Under the pieces are notes generated by a model. It was given only the letters and a program-made list of their open reading frames with translations. It did no database searches and was not told the origin of the DNA. Of a DNA stretch of 64,000 nucleotides, positions 16,427 to 24,927 are shown piece after piece (positions within the stretch are counted from its first letter, which is position 1; every line of letters starts with the position of its first letter). Where the stretch lies: assembly GCA_003248935.1 (NCBI GenBank), contig QFQF01000008.1:1-64000 (forward strand), written 5' to 3'. The DNA is from Sphingobium sp. (GTDB taxonomy: Bacteria; Pseudomonadota; Alphaproteobacteria; Sphingomonadales; Sphingomonadaceae). Made by a program: the position numbers and the translations under genes.

Positions 16427-17338
16427 TCAGGGAGCGAGTGGCGACGACTGGTCGACTGCACTGCCGTCACCCGCACGCATCTGCCGCGGCTCAAGGATCG
16501 CTGCGGTTTCGATCAGGTCGATCGCCCGTCGGGCTTCCATGTACCGGCGCGCCATCTGCATCCAGTGATCGGCCGCCTCCCGGCCCGGCATGGTATCGAC
16601 GATGGCGAGCGCGGCATCCACCCGTCCCCCGGCAAGCTGCTGCTCGGCGCGACGAAGCGCCCGGTCGGGCAATGGCGAGGGTGTTGTCGCCTTGCGGATC
16701 ACCACCATCTCCTGCACCTCGCGCTTCATCGCCGTCCACCAGCTGGTACCCGGCGGATTGCCGACCAGACGCGGCGCGATCTCCTCCAGCTCGCCCTGCA
16801 GGTTGGCGAGCGTCACGGGCTCACGTGCTGCGTTGATGATCGTGGCGACGGCACGGGGCTGTGCCTGGCCGAAACGCAGGCGTAGCTGCCCCTCGACATA
16901 ACCGAGCGGCGTACCGCTATCGAGCGCCCGGCGCGCGGCAACCGCGATCAGCAGCCCCTCCGCCCGGGCCGCGTTTCCCGACGCGCCCTGCGCCTCCACG
17001 GTGATGCGGGTCAGACGATCTTCCAGTTCCGCGATGCGCACCGCCATCAGGTCGAGCGACTGCGGATCGGCGGCCCGGGCCAGCGCAAGCGCCGAAGGAC
17101 GACGCGCGGGAATGACGGCAGGCGAAGGCATGGTGGCCCCGGGCGTCCAGAGGTTCGAAAACCGCGGCACGGCCCAGATCGCCACCATCACGCCCGCCGC
17201 GAACAACAGCACTGCGAGAACCATGTAAAGAGCCGTTCGACCCCCGCCCCGCCGGCGGCGCGCGGACGGCGCGGCCACAACGGGATCGAAGGCGGCAGCA
17301 GGGGCCGCTGCCGGAGCAGGCATGTCGTCGTCACTCAT
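16427..17338 (-). CDS. Mitofilin-like inner-membrane protein (COG4223 type)
   Basis: A 303-residue protein with a proline/alanine-rich cytoplasmic N-terminus, one transmembrane helix (about residues 36-55, ALYMVLAVLLFAAGVMVAIW) and a long helical, probably coiled-coil periplasmic part (LMAVRIAELEDRLTRITVEA onward). Alphaproteobacterial mitofilin relatives with this layout are typically encoded next to hemD, as here, and are proposed ancestors of mitochondrial Mic60, which shapes cristae. Membrane organisation is therefore the best guess; a HemX-like role in tetrapyrrole metabolism is the alternative. It is the last gene of the hemC-hemD cluster. Confidence 0.8.
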   Translation of the reverse strand: MSDDDMPAPAAAPAAAFDPVVAAPSARRRRGGGRTALYMVLAVLLFAAGVMVAIWAVPRFSNLWTPGATMPSPAVIPARRPSALALARAADPQSLDLMAVRIAELEDRLTRITVEAQGASGNAARAEGLLIAVAARRALDSGTPLGYVEGQLRLRFGQAQPRAVATIINAAREPVTLANLQGELEEIAPRLVGNPPGTSWWTAMKREVQEMVVIRKATTPSPLPDRALRRAEQQLAGGRVDAALAIVDTMPGREAADHWMQMARRYMEARRAIDLIETAAILEPRQMRAGDGSAVDQSSPLAP

Positions 17339-17407
17339 CGCCGCAGCCTTCCGCCCTCGCCCCTGTCGATCGTTTCACGGATGGCCCGCCCGGTCCGCGC
17401 GGGCGAA

Positions 17408-18082
17408 TCAATCGCACAAAGCGGCGGCGAGGGCCAGCATCGCCTTTTCACGGGGTTCGTCAGCCGCAAAACTGTGCCGCCAGCCGGTGCCTGCGGCGTC
17501 CCGGGCGGCCGGGCTGATCGCCACGAGATCGAAGTCCGCTCGCTGCGCCAATGGCAGAAGCGCGGCAAGGCGTGCGCCCGCACGCGGCGAGTGCACGAGA
17601 ATGGCGGTGCCGGATTGCAGATGTTCGATCAGACCTGCGGCGCTTCCGCTCTCCACCGCTGCGTAGACGCAGGCGGACGATACGCGCAGGCCATGAGGAT
17701 CGAAGGTGCGGATGTCGTGCCCCGAAATATGCAGGACCGCCCGATGCCCCTGCACCAACACGTAATCGACCAATGCCTGCACCCCGCTCGTCCCCGCATG
17801 AACGGAGGCAAAGCCCGCCGCGCGCACCGCGGCCGCCGTCGCCTCGCCCACGGCAAAGGCTGGCAGATGCCGATAACGGCCAAGTTGCGCACCGCCGTGC
17901 CGGGCCGCGTTGGCGCTGGTAAACATCACCGCGTCGACCAGTTCCGGTTCCGGCCCGGTCCACGGCACAGGCGCGATCAGGAACAGCGGATAGGCATCGG
18001 CATCGAAGCCCGCAGCGCGGGCTGCGGCAACGCTGTTTTCGGAGTCCGGCTCGGGCCGGAGAAACAGGACCGGCCGGCTCAT
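17408..18082 (-). CDS. hemD: Uroporphyrinogen-III synthase
   Basis: A 224-residue HemD, which closes hydroxymethylbilane to uroporphyrinogen III with inversion of ring D. The family is poorly conserved, but the two-domain pattern is visible: PVLFLRPEPDSENSVAAARA at the start, VDAVMFTSANAARH, FAVGEATAAAVRAAGF, and VLVQGHRAVLHISGHDIR. Its ATG overlaps the hemC stop by 4 bases (ATGA), which supports translational coupling and the assignment. Confidence 0.92.
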   Translation of the reverse strand: MSRPVLFLRPEPDSENSVAAARAAGFDADAYPLFLIAPVPWTGPEPELVDAVMFTSANAARHGGAQLGRYRHLPAFAVGEATAAAVRAAGFASVHAGTSGVQALVDYVLVQGHRAVLHISGHDIRTFDPHGLRVSSACVYAAVESGSAAGLIEHLQSGTAILVHSPRAGARLAALLPLAQRADFDLVAISPAARDAAGTGWRHSFAADEPREKAMLALAAALCD

Positions 18083-19014
18083 GCCGCGAACAATGCCCTG
18101 AGCGTGTCCGGCGCCCGTTCCAGCAGGCTGACACCAAGTGCCCGGGCAGCGTCATGATCGCCCCGCGCGAAACGTGCCTCCCCGCCGACGTGCCGGTCGC
18201 CGTTCTCGCTCAATATCTCCGCGCGGAGATGGACGGTATCGCCATCGACCCGCGCCAGGGCGGCGATCGGCGAATGGCATGTGCCACCAAGGCCGAGCAA
18301 CAGTGACCGCTCGGCCAGTACGCAATCGACGGTGTCGGCATCGGCGATCGCGGCGAGGGCCTCACGCATCGCATCGTCATCAGCGCGCACCTCCACACCG
18401 ACGGCACCTTGCGCCGGAGCGGGCAGCATCAGGTCGAGAGGAATCGGCGCGCCGACATCCCCCTGCCCCAGACGATCGAGCCCGGCGGCCGCGAGCAGGG
18501 TTGCATCCGCCTCCCCCGTTTCCAGCTTCGCCAGCCGCGTGGCGACATTGCCGCGGAACAGCGTGATCGTGAGGTCAGGCCGCAGACGGCGGAGCTGCGC
18601 GGCCCGGCGCGGCGAGCTGGTGCCGACGACAGCACCTTCACGCAGCGCGGCAATGGAAGGCGCACCGATCAGCCGGTCGCGCACATCCGCACGCGGCAGC
18701 ATCGTGGCAATGGCGATGCTGTCCGGCCGGATCGTTTCCACATCCTTCATCGAATGGACGGCGAAATCGATGTCGCCATCGAGCAGGGCGTGGTCCAGCT
18801 CCTTGGTCCAGAGCGCCTTGCCCCCCACATCGGCGAGCGCGCGGTCCTGAATCCGGTCGCCGCTCGTCTTTACGGTCACAATGGAGATGGCGTCAGCGGG
18901 CCAGCCATGCGCCTCGCACAGGGCGGCGGCCACCATACCGGCCTGCGTCAGGGCGAGGGGGGAACCGCGCGTGCCAAGGCGCAGCGGACGATCCGGGGAA
19001 GGTGCGACAGTCAT
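18079..19014 (-). CDS. hemC: Hydroxymethylbilane synthase (porphobilinogen deaminase)
   Basis: A 311-residue HemC, which polymerises four porphobilinogens into hydroxymethylbilane using a covalent dipyrromethane cofactor. The family features are all present: LRLGTRGSPLALTQAGMV, VHSMKDVETIRPDS, VGTSSPRRAAQLRRLRPDL, and the cofactor cysteine in GLGGTCHSPIAALA near residue 243. It is divergent from tsaD with 44 bases between the starts and is coupled to hemD downstream. Confidence 0.97.
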   Translation of the reverse strand: MTVAPSPDRPLRLGTRGSPLALTQAGMVAAALCEAHGWPADAISIVTVKTSGDRIQDRALADVGGKALWTKELDHALLDGDIDFAVHSMKDVETIRPDSIAIATMLPRADVRDRLIGAPSIAALREGAVVGTSSPRRAAQLRRLRPDLTITLFRGNVATRLAKLETGEADATLLAAAGLDRLGQGDVGAPIPLDLMLPAPAQGAVGVEVRADDDAMREALAAIADADTVDCVLAERSLLLGLGGTCHSPIAALARVDGDTVHLRAEILSENGDRHVGGEARFARGDHDAARALGVSLLERAPDTLRALFAA

Positions 19015-19058
19015 AAGCGTCTTGCTCTAATGACCACCGGGAGTAGAGGGAAGCGGCA

Positions 19059-20093
19059 ATGACCATCATCCTTGGCCTTGAATCGAGTTGCGACGAAACG
19101 GCAGCCGCTCTGGTGACGGGCGACGGACGCGTTCTCGCCCACCGGCTGGCGACGCAGGAGGCGGCGCACCAGCCTTATGGCGGCGTGGTGCCGGAGATCG
19201 CCGCGCGCGCCCATGTCGAAGCGCTGATTCCTCTGGTGGAGGCCGCCTTTGCCGAGGCGGGGCTGACCCTTGCGGACGTCGATGCGATCGCCGCCACCGC
19301 CGGGCCGGGCCTGATCGGCGGTGTGATGGTCGGCCTCGTCACCGGCAAGGCGCTGGCCCATGCCGCGAACAAGCCGCTGATCGCCGTCAATCATCTGGAG
19401 GGGCACGCGCTCTCGCCGCGCCTCGCGGATCAGACCCTCGCCTTTCCGTACCTGCTGCTGCTGGTCTCGGGCGGTCATTGCCAGCTGCTGCTGGTCCGCG
19501 GCGTCGACGACTATGCCCGGCTGGCGACCACGATCGACGACGCGGCGGGCGAAGCGTTCGACAAGACGGCAAAGCTGATGGGGCTTGGCTACCCCGGCGG
19601 TCCGGCGGTGGAGCGCGCTGCGGCAGCGGGCAATCCGCGTGCGGTGCCGTTGCCCCGGCCACTGGTCGGGACCGAAGAGCCGCATTTCTCCTTCGCGGGC
19701 CTCAAAAGCGCGGTGATGCGCGCCGTCCAGTCGGGACAATATGAAACGGCGGATATCGCGGCGAGTTTCCAGCAGGCGGTGATCGACTGCCTCGTGGATC
19801 GCAGCCGCAGACAGCTGGCCGCCTGTCGCGGCATCAGCGCGTTCGTCGTTGCGGGCGGAGTCGCGGCAAACCAGGCCATTCGCGCCGCGCTGGAAACGCT
19901 GGCGCATGATCATGACGTGCCGTTCGTCGCACCACCGATGTGGCTGTGCACCGACAATGCGGCGATGATCGGCTGGGCGGGCGCGGAACGGTTCGCGGCG
20001 GGCCTGATCGACGGGCTGGACGTGGCGGCGCGACCGCGCTGGCCGCTCGACCCCCATGCGGACGCCGCCCGCGGCGCGGGAGTGAAGGCATGA
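19059..20093 (+). CDS. tsaD: tRNA N6-threonylcarbamoyladenosine transferase
   Basis: A 344-residue TsaD (Gcp/Kae1). It transfers the threonylcarbamoyl group to A37 of tRNAs reading ANN codons, together with TsaB and TsaE. Visible motifs are ILGLESSCDETAAALV at the start, the metal-binding H-x-E-G-H in VNHLEGHALSPRL, LVSGGHCQLLLVRG, FDKTAKLMGLGYPGGPAVER, and VVAGGVAANQAIR. The end overlaps gpsA by ATGA, a pairing common in alphaproteobacteria. Confidence 0.98.
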   Translation: MTIILGLESSCDETAAALVTGDGRVLAHRLATQEAAHQPYGGVVPEIAARAHVEALIPLVEAAFAEAGLTLADVDAIAATAGPGLIGGVMVGLVTGKALAHAANKPLIAVNHLEGHALSPRLADQTLAFPYLLLLVSGGHCQLLLVRGVDDYARLATTIDDAAGEAFDKTAKLMGLGYPGGPAVERAAAAGNPRAVPLPRPLVGTEEPHFSFAGLKSAVMRAVQSGQYETADIAASFQQAVIDCLVDRSRRQLAACRGISAFVVAGGVAANQAIRAALETLAHDHDVPFVAPPMWLCTDNAAMIGWAGAERFAAGLIDGLDVAARPRWPLDPHADAARGAGVKA

Positions 20094-21061
20094 AGATTGG
20101 CGTTATCGGGGCGGGTGCATGGGGCACCGCGCTGGCACAGGTCGCCGCCGCCGGGGGCGACAGCGTACCGCTATGGGCGCACGAACCCGAAGTGGTCGAC
20201 GCGATTAACCGGCAGCGCGAGAACAGCCTGTTCCTGCCCGGCATCCCGCTTTCCGACCGGTTGCACGCGACCGTCGACAAGGCAGCACTTGCCGATTGCG
20301 GCGCGCTGCTGGTCGTGGCACCCGCGCAACATCTGCGCGCCGTGCTCTCCGGCATGCCGTCCGGCATCCCGCTGGTGTTGTGCGCCAAGGGAATCGAGGC
20401 TGGCACCGGCCTGCTGATGTCGGAGGTCGCGGCGCAGGCACAGCCCGATTCGCCGATCGCGGTCCTGTCTGGCCCGACATTCGCGCATGAGGTGGCCCGG
20501 GGCCTGCCCACGGCCGTCACGCTCGCCTGCGCCGACGGCGATCTCGGCCGGTCACTGGCCGCGCGGATAGCCCGCCCGGCCTTTCGCCCCTATCTGTCGG
20601 ACGACGTGATCGGGGCGGAGATTGGCGGCGCGGTCAAGAATGTCCTCGCCATCGGCTGCGGCGTGGCGGAGGGTGCGGGCCTCGGCCTCAACGCGCGCGC
20701 ATCGCTGATCAGCCGGGGCTTTGCCGAAATGACCCGCTTCGGCCTTGCGCGCGGCGCGCGGACGGAAACGCTCGCGGGTCTTTCCGGGCTTGGGGATCTC
20801 GTCCTCACCTGCACCTCCACCAATTCCCGCAATTTCTCGCTGGGCAAGGGGTTGGGCGAGGGAAAGCCCGCGGACGAGTTGCTGTCCAACCGGCTTACGG
20901 TCGCGGAGGGCGCGTTCACCGCGCCGGTCTTGCGCGACAGCGCCCGGGCGGCGGGCGTCGACATGCCGATCGTCGAGGCGGTCTGCGCCCTGCTGGACGG
21001 AAGCGCGCCCGTCACCACGATCGTCGAGGCATTGCTTGCCAGACCGCTGCGGCCGGAGTAG
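20090..21061 (+). CDS. gpsA: NAD(P)H-dependent glycerol-3-phosphate dehydrogenase
   Basis: A 323-residue GpsA, which reduces dihydroxyacetone phosphate to sn-glycerol-3-phosphate for phospholipid synthesis. MKIGVIGAGAWGTALAQV is the nucleotide-binding start. VLSGPTFAHEVARGLPTAV and EIGGAVKNVLAIGCGVAEG carry catalytic lysine residues, and LSGLGDLVLTCTSTNSRNF is typical. Its start overlaps the tsaD stop by 4 bases. Confidence 0.97.
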   Translation: MKIGVIGAGAWGTALAQVAAAGGDSVPLWAHEPEVVDAINRQRENSLFLPGIPLSDRLHATVDKAALADCGALLVVAPAQHLRAVLSGMPSGIPLVLCAKGIEAGTGLLMSEVAAQAQPDSPIAVLSGPTFAHEVARGLPTAVTLACADGDLGRSLAARIARPAFRPYLSDDVIGAEIGGAVKNVLAIGCGVAEGAGLGLNARASLISRGFAEMTRFGLARGARTETLAGLSGLGDLVLTCTSTNSRNFSLGKGLGEGKPADELLSNRLTVAEGAFTAPVLRDSARAAGVDMPIVEAVCALLDGSAPVTTIVEALLARPLRPE

Positions 21062-21159
21062 GCGCGTCGTCCGTTTAGAATTTTCCTTCGTTCCAGCGAA
21101 ACTTTCCCATACAGTCCCCCCAAACAGACAGTGACGCGCGAGCGAGAGGTTCGGATTTC

Positions 21160-22674
21160 TTGGCCACAGGGGCGTCCACAGACCCGATCAGCGGCGCGGA
21201 CCGGATGAACCCCGAGACCGACGATATCGCCGCGCTCGCGAAAGGCGGCCGGACCAACGTGGCCGGTTTCCTGATGCGGCTGGCCGCGCGCCTGCCGTTC
21301 CTGTTCGTCGCCGGGCGGATGTACGGCGCGGATACGCTCGGCCGCTTCGCCTATGCGATTCTCGTCGTCGAGTTCGCGGCGCAACTGGCAACGCTTGGCC
21401 TCAAGCGCGGTCTGGCCGGCGCGCTCGCCCAGACCGAACGGCCCCATGCCCATGTCGTCGCCGACGCGATGCTGGTGACGCTGATCGCCTCGCTCGCTGC
21501 CGCCAGCATCCTCATCATTTTCCCGCAGGCGATGTTTCCCAACAGCGGCATCAACGGGCTCGACCGGCTGCTGCCGCTGATCGCGATCGCGGTCGCCCTG
21601 TCCGACGTCGCCCTCGCCGCCTGCGCCTACCGATTCGACATCGGCGCGACGGTGCGCGCCCGATCGATCATCGAACCATGGACGATCAGCATCGGGGCTC
21701 TCGCCTTCTATTTCTACTCGACCCGGGATGGCCTCATCCTCTCCTACGTCCTCTCGATGGCCGCCGCGCTCGTCGCCTCGCTTATCCCGCTGGTCCGGCA
21801 TTATGGGCTGCCGACGGGCTGGGTGCCGCATCCCGGCCGGATGGCGCGGATGGCGCGGCGCAACCTGCCGCTCGCGGCGGCGGACGCGGTGGAATGGGGT
21901 TCGCGCCGCATCGACCTCGCCATATTGGGCCTGTTCGCCACGCCCTATGTCGTGGGTGTCTACTATGTCGCGCAACAGGTCGCGTCGCTGCCACAGAAGC
22001 TCAAGACCAGCTTCGATCCGATCCTGGGCCCGGTCATCACCCGCAATCTGGCCGAAGGAAATCTGGCCGGGATCGCGCGGCAGGTGAGCCAGGTCGGGTT
22101 CTGGATCATCGCGGCGCAGGCCGGGATCGCGCTGGCGCTGGGCATCCCCGGCGAGGCGGTGATGGGACTGGTCGGCGTGCATTTCGTCGGCGGCAACGGT
22201 GCCCTCGCCTTCCTGCTCGCGGCGGAGGTAGTGGCGGCAACGGCCGTGGTCAGCGAATCCGCGCTCGTCTACATCGCGCGGCACCGCAATCTTATCATCT
22301 CGCTCGGCATGATCGCGCTGCAGGCCGCGCTCAGTTTCATCCTGATCCTGCTCGCCCGGGACACCGGGCTTTCGCCGCTCGCCGTCGCGGCGGCCCCCGC
22401 GCTGGCGCTCTGCATCGCACTCGCGATCAGCTCAATCGTCAAGGCCCGGCTGCTCGCCAGCCTGCTGAAGGCGCCGGTCAATGCCTGGCGCTGGGCGCTG
22501 CTCTGGGCAGCGGCGGCGGCAGCCCTTGCGGGTTCCGCTTTCGTCGCTCTGCCCCGCAGCCTGGAATGGGTGGAACTGGTCGTCGGCGTGCCGACGATCC
22601 TGGCGGTCTACGGCTATATCATCTGGCGGCGTGGCTTTGGGCCCGAGGACCGGGCGCTCTTCCGCAAGAGTTAG
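21160..22674 (+). CDS. Oligosaccharide flippase family membrane protein (Wzx/MATE-like)
   Basis: A 504-residue protein with about 12-14 hydrophobic segments throughout, typical of polysaccharide transporters of the MOP superfamily. The N-terminal region (AGFLMRLAARLPFLFVAGRM) and RIDLAILGLFATPYVVGVYYVAQQ resemble Wzx/RfbX flippases. The likely role is moving a lipid-linked saccharide across the inner membrane, but no glycosyltransferase cluster surrounds it. The start is taken as TTG 21160 with GAGAGG about 10 bases upstream; ATG 21205 is the alternative. Confidence 0.82.
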   Translation: MATGASTDPISGADRMNPETDDIAALAKGGRTNVAGFLMRLAARLPFLFVAGRMYGADTLGRFAYAILVVEFAAQLATLGLKRGLAGALAQTERPHAHVVADAMLVTLIASLAAASILIIFPQAMFPNSGINGLDRLLPLIAIAVALSDVALAACAYRFDIGATVRARSIIEPWTISIGALAFYFYSTRDGLILSYVLSMAAALVASLIPLVRHYGLPTGWVPHPGRMARMARRNLPLAAADAVEWGSRRIDLAILGLFATPYVVGVYYVAQQVASLPQKLKTSFDPILGPVITRNLAEGNLAGIARQVSQVGFWIIAAQAGIALALGIPGEAVMGLVGVHFVGGNGALAFLLAAEVVAATAVVSESALVYIARHRNLIISLGMIALQAALSFILILLARDTGLSPLAVAAAPALALCIALAISSIVKARLLASLLKAPVNAWRWALLWAAAAAALAGSAFVALPRSLEWVELVVGVPTILAVYGYIIWRRGFGPEDRALFRKS

Positions 22675-22697
22675 GACGGGCCGTCCGGCCCGCCCCT
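22674..22697. terminator. Hairpin between flippase and adenosine kinase genes
   Basis: cGGGCC and GGCCCg (about 22677-22691) pair around a gtcc loop, with further G-C pairs on either side of one mismatch. It sits between the stops of two convergent genes and could terminate both. Confidence 0.5.
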
Positions 22698-22704
22698 TAT
22701 GGCA

Positions 22705-23706
22705 TCAGGCGAAAAGCTTCGCCCGAACCTCCTTCAGGTCGACCTCCGGCCGCGCGCCGTAGTGGGAGATGATCTCCGCCGCCGCCGCCGCACCGAGCGA
22801 CAGGCACTGCTCGATCGGCAGACCCTCGACATGTCCCGCAAGGAAGCCCGCGGCGAACAGGTCGCCCGCCCCCGTCGTATCCACGATCTGTGCAACCGGC
22901 GCGGCGGGTACTTCGTAGCGGGTGCCGTCGACCACGGCGATCGCCCCCTTCTCGCTGCGGGTCGAAACCAGGACCGGCACTTTCCCGGCGAGCGACGCGA
23001 CCGCCGCCTCGAAATCATCCTTCCCGGTCAGCGACTTGATCTCCGCCTCGTTGGAGAAGAGGATATCGATCAGCCCCTCCTCGATCAGCGCGAGGAAATC
23101 GGCGCGATGCCGGTCGATGACGAAGGTGTCGGAGAGGGTGAAGGCAACCTTGCGCCCCGCGCCCTTCGCAATGTCGATGGCGGAACGCATGGCGGCGCGC
23201 GGCTCGGCAGGATCCCACAGATAGCCCTCCAGATAGAGGATGCCACCGGCCGCGATCATCTCCGCATCGATGGCGGCCGCGGGCAGGAACTGCGAAGCAC
23301 CGAGGAACGTGTTCATCGTGCGCTGCGCATCCGGCGTCACTAGGATCAGGCAGCGGGCGGTCGGCGGCTCCTGCGTTCGCGCAGGCGTCGTGAAGGCGAT
23401 ACCCTGTGCACGCACGTCATGGCTGAACACCGCGCCAAGCTGATCGTCGCAGACCTGCCCGATAAAGCCGCAGCGCTTGCCCAACGCCGCAAGGCCGGCG
23501 AGCGTGTTGGCGGCCGAACCGCCGCTGATCTCCACGCCCGGCCCCATGTTGGAATAGAGCAGCTCGGCCGTCTCGGTGTCGACGAGTTGCATGCCCCCCT
23601 TCGTCAGCGCATGTTCGGCAAGGAAGGCGTCGTCCGCGCTGGCAATGATGTCGACGATCGCGTTGCCGATGGCGACGACATCGTAGCTGGGCCTGGTTTC
23701 GGTCAC
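22705..23706 (-). CDS. Adenosine kinase (PfkB family)
   Basis: A 333-residue PfkB sugar-kinase-fold protein. YDVVAIGNAIVDIIASADD at the start, EISGGSAANTLAGLAALG (nucleoside/sugar site) and VDTTGAGDLFAAGFLAGHVE (anion hole and catalytic aspartate) are all present. The N-terminal pattern and FLGASQFL match the adenosine kinase branch, which makes AMP from adenosine for purine salvage. The start is GTG 23706 with AAGGAG shortly upstream. Other nucleoside kinases of the same fold remain possible. Confidence 0.9.
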   Translation of the reverse strand: MTETRPSYDVVAIGNAIVDIIASADDAFLAEHALTKGGMQLVDTETAELLYSNMGPGVEISGGSAANTLAGLAALGKRCGFIGQVCDDQLGAVFSHDVRAQGIAFTTPARTQEPPTARCLILVTPDAQRTMNTFLGASQFLPAAAIDAEMIAAGGILYLEGYLWDPAEPRAAMRSAIDIAKGAGRKVAFTLSDTFVIDRHRADFLALIEEGLIDILFSNEAEIKSLTGKDDFEAAVASLAGKVPVLVSTRSEKGAIAVVDGTRYEVPAAPVAQIVDTTGAGDLFAAGFLAGHVEGLPIEQCLSLGAAAAAEIISHYGARPEVDLKEVRAKLFA

Positions 23707-23842
23707 ACGGACTCCTTCATTCTGGACGTATCAGGGGAATGCCTCCGCACCGGGAAGCCAATCGCCCCGTGTCTACTGAGCGCAGGCGCGGCGCGCAACG
23801 CCCTCATTGACGGTACGGGCGCCGGGGCGGATAAGCGGCGAC

Positions 23843-24514
23843 ATGATCCTGTCCGCCATGGCCCGCGCCCTGCCGCAGATCTTCCATCCCGCCGCGCGGA
23901 CGGTGCTGCTGAAATCGCTCGGCCTCACCTTGCTGGTTTTCCTGCTGCTCGGCGCGCTCTGCTGGGCCGCGCTGCACGCACTGTTCGACCGGATGGGCTG
24001 GCGCGACGGCGGCGGACTGGCTGAAGCGGCCGCCGCCGCGCTGATCCTCGCGGGGAGCGCCTGGCTGCTGTTTCGCGCCGTGGCCATCGCCATCCTCGGC
24101 TTCTTTTCCGACGCCATCGTCGTCGCGGTGGAGAAGGAGAGCTATCCCGCCGCCGCGACCGGCGCGCGGCCGCAGTCGTTCACGGCCGGTCTGCGCTTCG
24201 CATTGCGGTCGGTCGGGCGGACGGTGACATGGAACCTGCTGGCCCTGCCTCTTTATTTGATCCTGCTGGTGACGGGCATCGGCACGCTCGCACTGTTTCT
24301 GGTGCTCAACGCCTATCTGCTCGGCCGCGATCTTGCCGACATGGTGGAACCCCGCCACCCCGAGATGCGCCCGATCGCGCCTGTGCAGCGATGGCTGCTC
24401 GGGCTCGTTTCGGCGCTGCTGTTCCTGTTGCCGGTCGCGAACCTGCTTGCGCCAATCCTGGGCGCGGCTATGGCCGTCCACATGCTGCATGGACGAAGAG
24501 AGACGGGTCAATGA
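23843..24514 (+). CDS. EI24 domain-containing membrane protein (CysZ-like)
   Basis: A 223-residue membrane protein with four hydrophobic regions: LLKSLGLTLLVFLLLGALC, LILAGSAWLLFRAVAIAILG, TWNLLALPLYLILLVTGIG and LGLVSALLFLLPVANLLAPI. It has the EI24/CysZ pattern of a long linker containing FSDAIVVAVEKESYP. CysZ relatives move sulfate, but the sphingomonad members are uncharacterised. ATG 23843 is chosen. The stop overlaps the next gene as ATGA, so the lipoprotein downstream is translated from the same message. Confidence 0.8.
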   Translation: MILSAMARALPQIFHPAARTVLLKSLGLTLLVFLLLGALCWAALHALFDRMGWRDGGGLAEAAAAALILAGSAWLLFRAVAIAILGFFSDAIVVAVEKESYPAAATGARPQSFTAGLRFALRSVGRTVTWNLLALPLYLILLVTGIGTLALFLVLNAYLLGRDLADMVEPRHPEMRPIAPVQRWLLGLVSALLFLLPVANLLAPILGAAMAVHMLHGRRETGQ

Positions 24515-24876
24515 AACGGATCGGTATCGCGCTGCCGATGATGGGGACGGCCATGCTCCTATCGGGTTGCGTTTCGCCCCAGGCGGCGCCGCGGCCAGTG
24601 GCCACCGCACCGGCCGCGCCGCAGGAAAAGCCGATCCACCTGATGGGCGCGAACGCGAAGCAACTGATCGCCCAGTTCGGCCAGCCCCGGCTCGACATCC
24701 GCGAGCGGACCGTGCGCAAGCTTCAGTTCCGTAACGATCGCTGCGTCCTCGACGCCTATCTCTACACGACGGCAAAGGGCAAGGAGGCGGTCGTCACCTT
24801 CGTGGACGCGCGCCTGCCGGACGGGCGGGACACGGAGCAGAACGGCTGCGCCCGGACGCTGCTGACACGGCGTTAG
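24511..24876 (+). CDS. Small lipoprotein of unknown function
   Basis: A 121-residue protein with a lipoprotein signal: MKRIGIALPMMGTAMLLSGC, the cysteine at residue 20 being the likely lipidation site. A proline/alanine linker leads to a small domain (LIAQFGQPRLDIRERTVRKL, then FRNDRCVLDAYLY). The latter resembles the SmpA/OmlA-like fold seen in small envelope lipoproteins, an inference only. A second and third cysteine could form a disulfide. It overlaps the EI24 gene by 4 bases, so the two may work in the same envelope process. Confidence 0.8.
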   Translation: MKRIGIALPMMGTAMLLSGCVSPQAAPRPVATAPAAPQEKPIHLMGANAKQLIAQFGQPRLDIRERTVRKLQFRNDRCVLDAYLYTTAKGKEAVVTFVDARLPDGRDTEQNGCARTLLTRR

Positions 24877-24893
24877 GATAGGGCCTGCCGCTA

Positions 24894-24912
24894 TGGCGCG
24901 AATTCTGCGCCA
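24894..24912. terminator. Stem-loop between convergent lipoprotein and CNNM/CBS genes
   Basis: TGGCGC (24894-24899) pairs with GCGCCA (24907-24912) around a gaattct loop, in the 51-base gap between two convergent genes. It is plausible as a bidirectional terminator. Confidence 0.4.
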
Positions 24913-24927
24913 AGGCCGGTCCTGACC

